This document shows positions 7,172-10,421 of a stretch of DNA of 10,421 nucleotides, piece by piece. This stretch comes from Desulfobacula sp. (GTDB taxonomy: Bacteria; Desulfobacterota; Desulfobacteria; Desulfobacterales; Desulfobacteraceae): the NCBI GenBank assembly GCA_023144585.1, contig JAGLFI010000018.1, positions 1 to 10,421 of the forward strand. Reading direction: 5' to 3'. Position 1 is the stretch's first letter; each line of letters starts with the position of its first letter. A program made the translations under genes and the position numbers. The notes below the pieces were generated by a model. It made no database searches, was not told the DNA's origin, and worked only from the letters and a program-made list of their open reading frames with translations.

Positions 7172-7618
7172 TTATCCGCTGACTGCCTTTTGATTCTTAT
7201 CTATATTAATGCTTTTAATGGGACTGGGTCCCAGTTGTTTAATTTTCCGGGTGAATTCCAGGGCAGTACGGGCAAAAAATTCACCCATTCCAGCCGACAT
7301 ATTAATCATTGCCACCCGTTCGGTTTCCCATCCTAACTCTTCAAGGTATTTTTGTACATGCTCTACCCTGTATCTGGCCCGGATATTTCCATTTTTAAAA
7401 TGGCAGTCCCCTTCAAGGCACCCGGCCACATAAACGCCATCCGCCCCTTTTTCCAGGGCTTTCATGATATGAATGGCATCTACTTTTCCCGTGCAGGGCA
7501 CACGGATGATTTTTACATTTGGCGGATAGGATATCCTTTTGCTGCCCGCCATATCAGCAGCAGTATATGCGCAGTAATGACAACAAAATGCGACAATTTC
7601 CGGTTCAAATTTTTCCAT
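7172..7618 (-). CDS. mvhD: MvhD/HdrD-family iron-sulfur electron-transfer subunit
   Basis: A 148-residue protein of the methyl-viologen-reducing hydrogenase delta subunit family, which carries a [2Fe-2S] cluster and connects HdrA to an electron donor or acceptor. Signature segments are IVAFCCHYCAYTAAD (C12, C13, C16), RVPCTGKVD (C42), GADGVYVAGCLEGDCHF (C67, C72) and the end of the domain GWETERVAMINMSAGMGEFF. No hydrogenase subunit is encoded nearby, so the partner on this side is likely MetV/MetF. Its ATG shares bases with the hdrA stop (TAATG), and GGAGG (+ strand 7628-7632) lies nine bases upstream inside hdrA, giving tight coupling. The C-terminal tail of about 20 residues (PIKSINIDKNQK) is charged and unlike the conserved core. 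Confidence 0.94.
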   Translation of the reverse strand: MEKFEPEIVAFCCHYCAYTAADMAGSKRISYPPNVKIIRVPCTGKVDAIHIMKALEKGADGVYVAGCLEGDCHFKNGNIRARYRVEHVQKYLEELGWETERVAMINMSAGMGEFFARTALEFTRKIKQLGPSPIKSINIDKNQKAVSG

Positions 7619-10421
7619 TAGTTCAACCCTCCGAATAAACCGTCTAGTTTGGCCATAATCTGATCGTCTTCATAGACAAGCAATTGAATGGCCTTTGCCG
7701 GACAATCAGCAGCACAGATTCCGCATCCCTGGCATTTGGCCGGATCAATCTGCGAATACCCGTCCTCGTTAATAAATGGAATACTGAAAGGACAGGCACG
7801 AACACAGATCAGGCAGGCTGCACATTTGGAACCATCCACTTTGGCAACGGCAGCCCCCAGATTAATCTCTTTTTTGGCAAGCAGGGTTTGTGCCCGTCCT
7901 GCTGCTGCATAGGCCTGGGTAATGCTCTCCTGAATCGTTTTAGGAGAATGCGTTGTTCCAGCTATAAAAAATCCTCTGACAGACATATCAACGGGTCGAA
8001 GTTTTACATGATCTTCAAGAAAATAGTGGTCAGAAGTTCTAGGCAGATGAAACATCATGGACAAATCTTCCGTGGTTTCATCATCTGCAATCAACCCCGT
8101 ACTCAAGACAAGACAATCCATTTCAATCTGAATCTTCCTGTCAAGAATAACATCATCCACAAAAACTGACACCCGGTCATTTTCAACCCATACCTCGGGT
8201 TTGTTGTCTAAAGAAAACCTGATAAATTTTACATCCAGGTCCCGGGCCTGTTTGTAATAATCTTCCTGGAAACCATAGGTACGAATATCTCTGTATAAAA
8301 TAAAAATCTGTATGTCAGGATCAATGGCTTTAATACGCAGGGCATTCTTTATGGCCGCCTGGCAGCAGATCCTTGAACAATTGGGATTGTCAGGTTCTCT
8401 TGAGCCGACACACTGAATCATGACCACCTGATTCATGCCTTTTATCTTTTCAGGATTATCTTCAATCAATTCATCAAGTTCAAGCTGTGTTACAATATTG
8501 TCATGGGTTCCCAGACCATATGCATCAGGATGATTTGGCAAAGCCCCTGTGGCCAGAATGGTCACCCCGTGATCCAGCTGCATGTAGTTCATTCTTGGAC
8601 CCGTCTGGATGCCGGTTTTAAACCGTCCCGGTATTCCGGAATGATCAACAATAATAGACCTTGTCAACACCTGAATGTTTTCATTGGCAGACACATCATC
8701 TATCAATTGATTCATGAACGGCCTCACATCATCGCCTTCTATCGTTTTTCGGATGGATTTTGCCAATCCACCAAGAGCCGGGGATCTTTCCACAAGGTAA
8801 ACTTTAATGCCCTGGCCAGCCAGTTGAAGTGCAGTCGTCATTCCAGTGACACCGCCACCCACAACCAGTGCATTCTGATTCATGGGCAGAGTCTGATCCA
8901 TCAATGGACGACTTTTGCAAACGCCACTGAAACCGATCCCAAGAAGTTTAAAGGCCTTATCCAATGCTTCTCTGGGCTGCCCCATATGAGCCCATGTGTT
9001 CTGATCCCTTAAGTTAACAATTTCCACAAGATATTTATTTAATCCTGCCCGGCGCAGCAGATCCTGAAACTTGGTTTCATGGATTCTGGGTGAACAACCG
9101 CCAATCACCACGCGGTTTAAATTGTTGGTTTTAATGGATGCTTCAATCATTGCCATGGAATCGCTGCTGCAGCCATATCCAACCGCCTGTGACACAATGA
9201 CGCCGGAGCCAGCGCCGGCAAATGCCACCAGCTTGTCAACATCGACCACACCGCCGATCTCCAATCCGCAGTCACAGATATACACACCGATTCTGAGTTC
9301 TTCTCCTGAAACATCCCGTTCCGGCATAAAGATGTCTTCACCCTCCGGTACATCCATTATCACAGGAAGATTAGATGCGGCCATACTAGCCGCAGCACTT
9401 GCCTGAACCATTGTTTCAGGGATATCTTTTGGGCTTTCAATCACACCGCAGACATACACACCTGGTTTTGAGGTCTTCACCGGATTAAAATGATCTGTTT
9501 TTGCAAAATTATGGAGATTCAATTCAATACCCAGCCGATTGGCGAGATCAATAGTCGTTTCAGGAATCCTGAATCCGGTTGACAGCACAACCATATCAAA
9601 TCTTTCGGTTTTGGTAAGGGCCTCTTCTTCCACGGCATAGGTAATGGAAATATCCTTGGTCTTATCGTCCTCAACAATGGAATGGGGACGACTGCGGATC
9701 ATCTTGACCCCATAATCATTTTTCGCCCGGTTAAGGTATAGCTCATAATCCTTACCATAGGTTCGCATATCCATATAGAAGATCGTGGTTTCAATACTCT
9801 CAGCAAAGCGTTCTTTTGTAATAATCGCTTCTTTTAAAGCATACATACAACAAACCCCGGAGCAATATGGTACATCCGCCTTATTAATTCCCCTTGATCC
9901 GACACACTGAATCCATGCCACTTTTTTCGGACGTTTTCTATCCGACACCCTTACAAGATCACCCTGAAAAGGACCGGAGGCTGACATGATCCGTTCATAT
10001 TCCAAACCCGTCACGACATTATCAAATTGTCCGCTGCCGAAATTGTCCAATACCGAAGGATCAAACAGTTCAGCACCAACGCTTAACACAATAGATGCCA
10101 CTTCAATTATAATCTTCTTTTGCGTATCATCGGGTATAATCGCATCTGCCTTACAAATTTTTTGCAATGCGTCAATATCCTCCACTTTCTCCATATCAAT
10201 AGAAAAAGTATAGGGTGTTGCCTGGGGATACCGCATGCAGGTCGGTGCCCGTGGATCCAATCCGGGAGTAAATTGCACCGCTTCAGGGAAATGTTTGTGG
10301 CATTCCCCACATGCCGTACATTTATCAATATCAATATACCGTGGCTCAGTAACAAGTGTGGCCTTAAAATTGCCTGCTTCACCGGTTAATTGCTCAAGTT
10401 GGGTCATGGGTTGTAAATCCA
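7618..10421 (-). CDS. hdrA: HdrA-like protein with two fused HdrA modules, 5' end beyond the window
   Basis: A flavin and iron-sulfur protein of the heterodisulfide reductase A family, the usual site of flavin-based electron bifurcation. Residues are counted from the ATG at 10407, but that is probably internal: the frame runs open to the window edge, and the residues across it (DLQPMTQLEQLTG) align with the HdrA stretch just before its inserted ferredoxin. Module 1 has the insert (C30, C33, C36, C57), WIQCVGSR (166-171), C182, C186, C187, and DMVVLSTGF; its FAD-binding N terminus lies outside. Then comes a complete second module: N-terminal domain (370-505; C378, C380, C413, C438), FAD motif VVGGGVTG (515-522) with ERSPALGG, IQCVGSR (664-670), C677, C681, C682, and two C-terminal [4Fe-4S] ferredoxin motifs (C862-C872, C892-C902). 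The stop overlaps the mvhD start. HdrB and HdrC are not in the window; by analogy with acetogen loci they could lie upstream. Confidence 0.93.
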   Translation of the reverse strand, partial: DLQPMTQLEQLTGEAGNFKATLVTEPRYIDIDKCTACGECHKHFPEAVQFTPGLDPRAPTCMRYPQATPYTFSIDMEKVEDIDALQKICKADAIIPDDTQKKIIIEVASIVLSVGAELFDPSVLDNFGSGQFDNVVTGLEYERIMSASGPFQGDLVRVSDRKRPKKVAWIQCVGSRGINKADVPYCSGVCCMYALKEAIITKERFAESIETTIFYMDMRTYGKDYELYLNRAKNDYGVKMIRSRPHSIVEDDKTKDISITYAVEEEALTKTERFDMVVLSTGFRIPETTIDLANRLGIELNLHNFAKTDHFNPVKTSKPGVYVCGVIESPKDIPETMVQASAAASMAASNLPVIMDVPEGEDIFMPERDVSGEELRIGVYICDCGLEIGGVVDVDKLVAFAGAGSGVIVSQAVGYGCSSDSMAMIEASIKTNNLNRVVIGGCSPRIHETKFQDLLRRAGLNKYLVEIVNLRDQNTWAHMGQPREALDKAFKLLGIGFSGVCKSRPLMDQTLPMNQNALVVGGGVTGMTTALQLAGQGIKVYLVERSPALGGLAKSIRKTIEGDDVRPFMNQLIDDVSANENIQVLTRSIIVDHSGIPGRFKTGIQTGPRMNYMQLDHGVTILATGALPNHPDAYGLGTHDNIVTQLELDELIEDNPEKIKGMNQVVMIQCVGSREPDNPNCSRICCQAAIKNALRIKAIDPDIQIFILYRDIRTYGFQEDYYKQARDLDVKFIRFSLDNKPEVWVENDRVSVFVDDVILDRKIQIEMDCLVLSTGLIADDETTEDLSMMFHLPRTSDHYFLEDHVKLRPVDMSVRGFFIAGTTHSPKTIQESITQAYAAAGRAQTLLAKKEINLGAAVAKVDGSKCAACLICVRACPFSIPFINEDGYSQIDPAKCQGCGICAADCPAKAIQLLVYEDDQIMAKLDGLFGGLN
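7628..7632 (-). promoter_or_regulatory. Strong ribosome binding site for mvhD inside the hdrA 3' end
   Basis: The - strand reads GGAGG followed by nine bases and ATG, with the hdrA TAA overlapping the mvhD ATG as TAATG. This supports reinitiation and coupled translation. Confidence 0.7.

Noticed and set aside
8503..9012. A 169-codon open frame on the + strand, and similar ones at 7684-8169 and 9071-9406
   Set aside because: All are antisense shadows of the HdrA-like gene, whose motifs are unambiguous.
10405..10407. ATG at 10407 as the true start of the HdrA-like gene
   Set aside because: The frame continues open to the edge, no ribosome site is visible in the 14 bases before it, and the upstream residues continue the HdrA alignment.

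Overview
The window looks like chromosomal DNA from an anaerobic sulfate-reducing or related bacterium of the Desulfobacterota (Desulfobacteraceae-like). The case rests on an A+T-leaning composition, a MetF-MetV-MvhD-HdrA gene set of the Wood-Ljungdahl pathway, and sensor kinases of deltaproteobacterial style. This is inferred from gene content; no marker gene is present.

Layout. On the + strand, 2-829 holds the C-terminal half of a malic enzyme. It is interrupted at 407-412 by two adjacent in-frame stops (TAA TGA) exactly where the family has x-Trp before Thr-Asp-Gly. A 103-base convergent gap (830-932) follows, with a nested inverted repeat. Everything else is on the - strand. Read in transcription order from the right edge it is: a large HdrA-like flavin/iron-sulfur protein whose 5' end lies outside the window (10421-7618); an MvhD-like protein (7618-7172); MetV (7146-6478); MetF (6481-5558); a receiver-only response regulator (5502-5116) followed by a hairpin terminator (5095-5062); a protein of apparent ACT repeats (5026-4070); a PAS-PAS histidine kinase (3993-2479); and a REC-PAS histidine kinase (2441-933).

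How the genes work together. HdrA, MvhD, MetV and MetF are joined by stop/start overlaps or a short gap. They match the acetogen arrangement in which a methylene-tetrahydrofolate reductase is attached to a heterodisulfide-reductase-like electron-transfer module. In a sulfate reducer oxidising acetate this complex would run toward methyl-THF oxidation; in autotrophic growth it would run toward reduction. The HdrA protein contains two HdrA modules with different cluster complements. Downstream lie two kinases, one stand-alone receiver and one receiver fused to a kinase, with no DNA-binding or other output domain. This suggests a phosphorelay, possibly tuned to one-carbon or amino-acid status through the ACT-like protein; that functional link is inference.

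No tRNA, rRNA, CRISPR array, insertion sequence or phage gene was seen. No gap between genes exceeds 300 bases.
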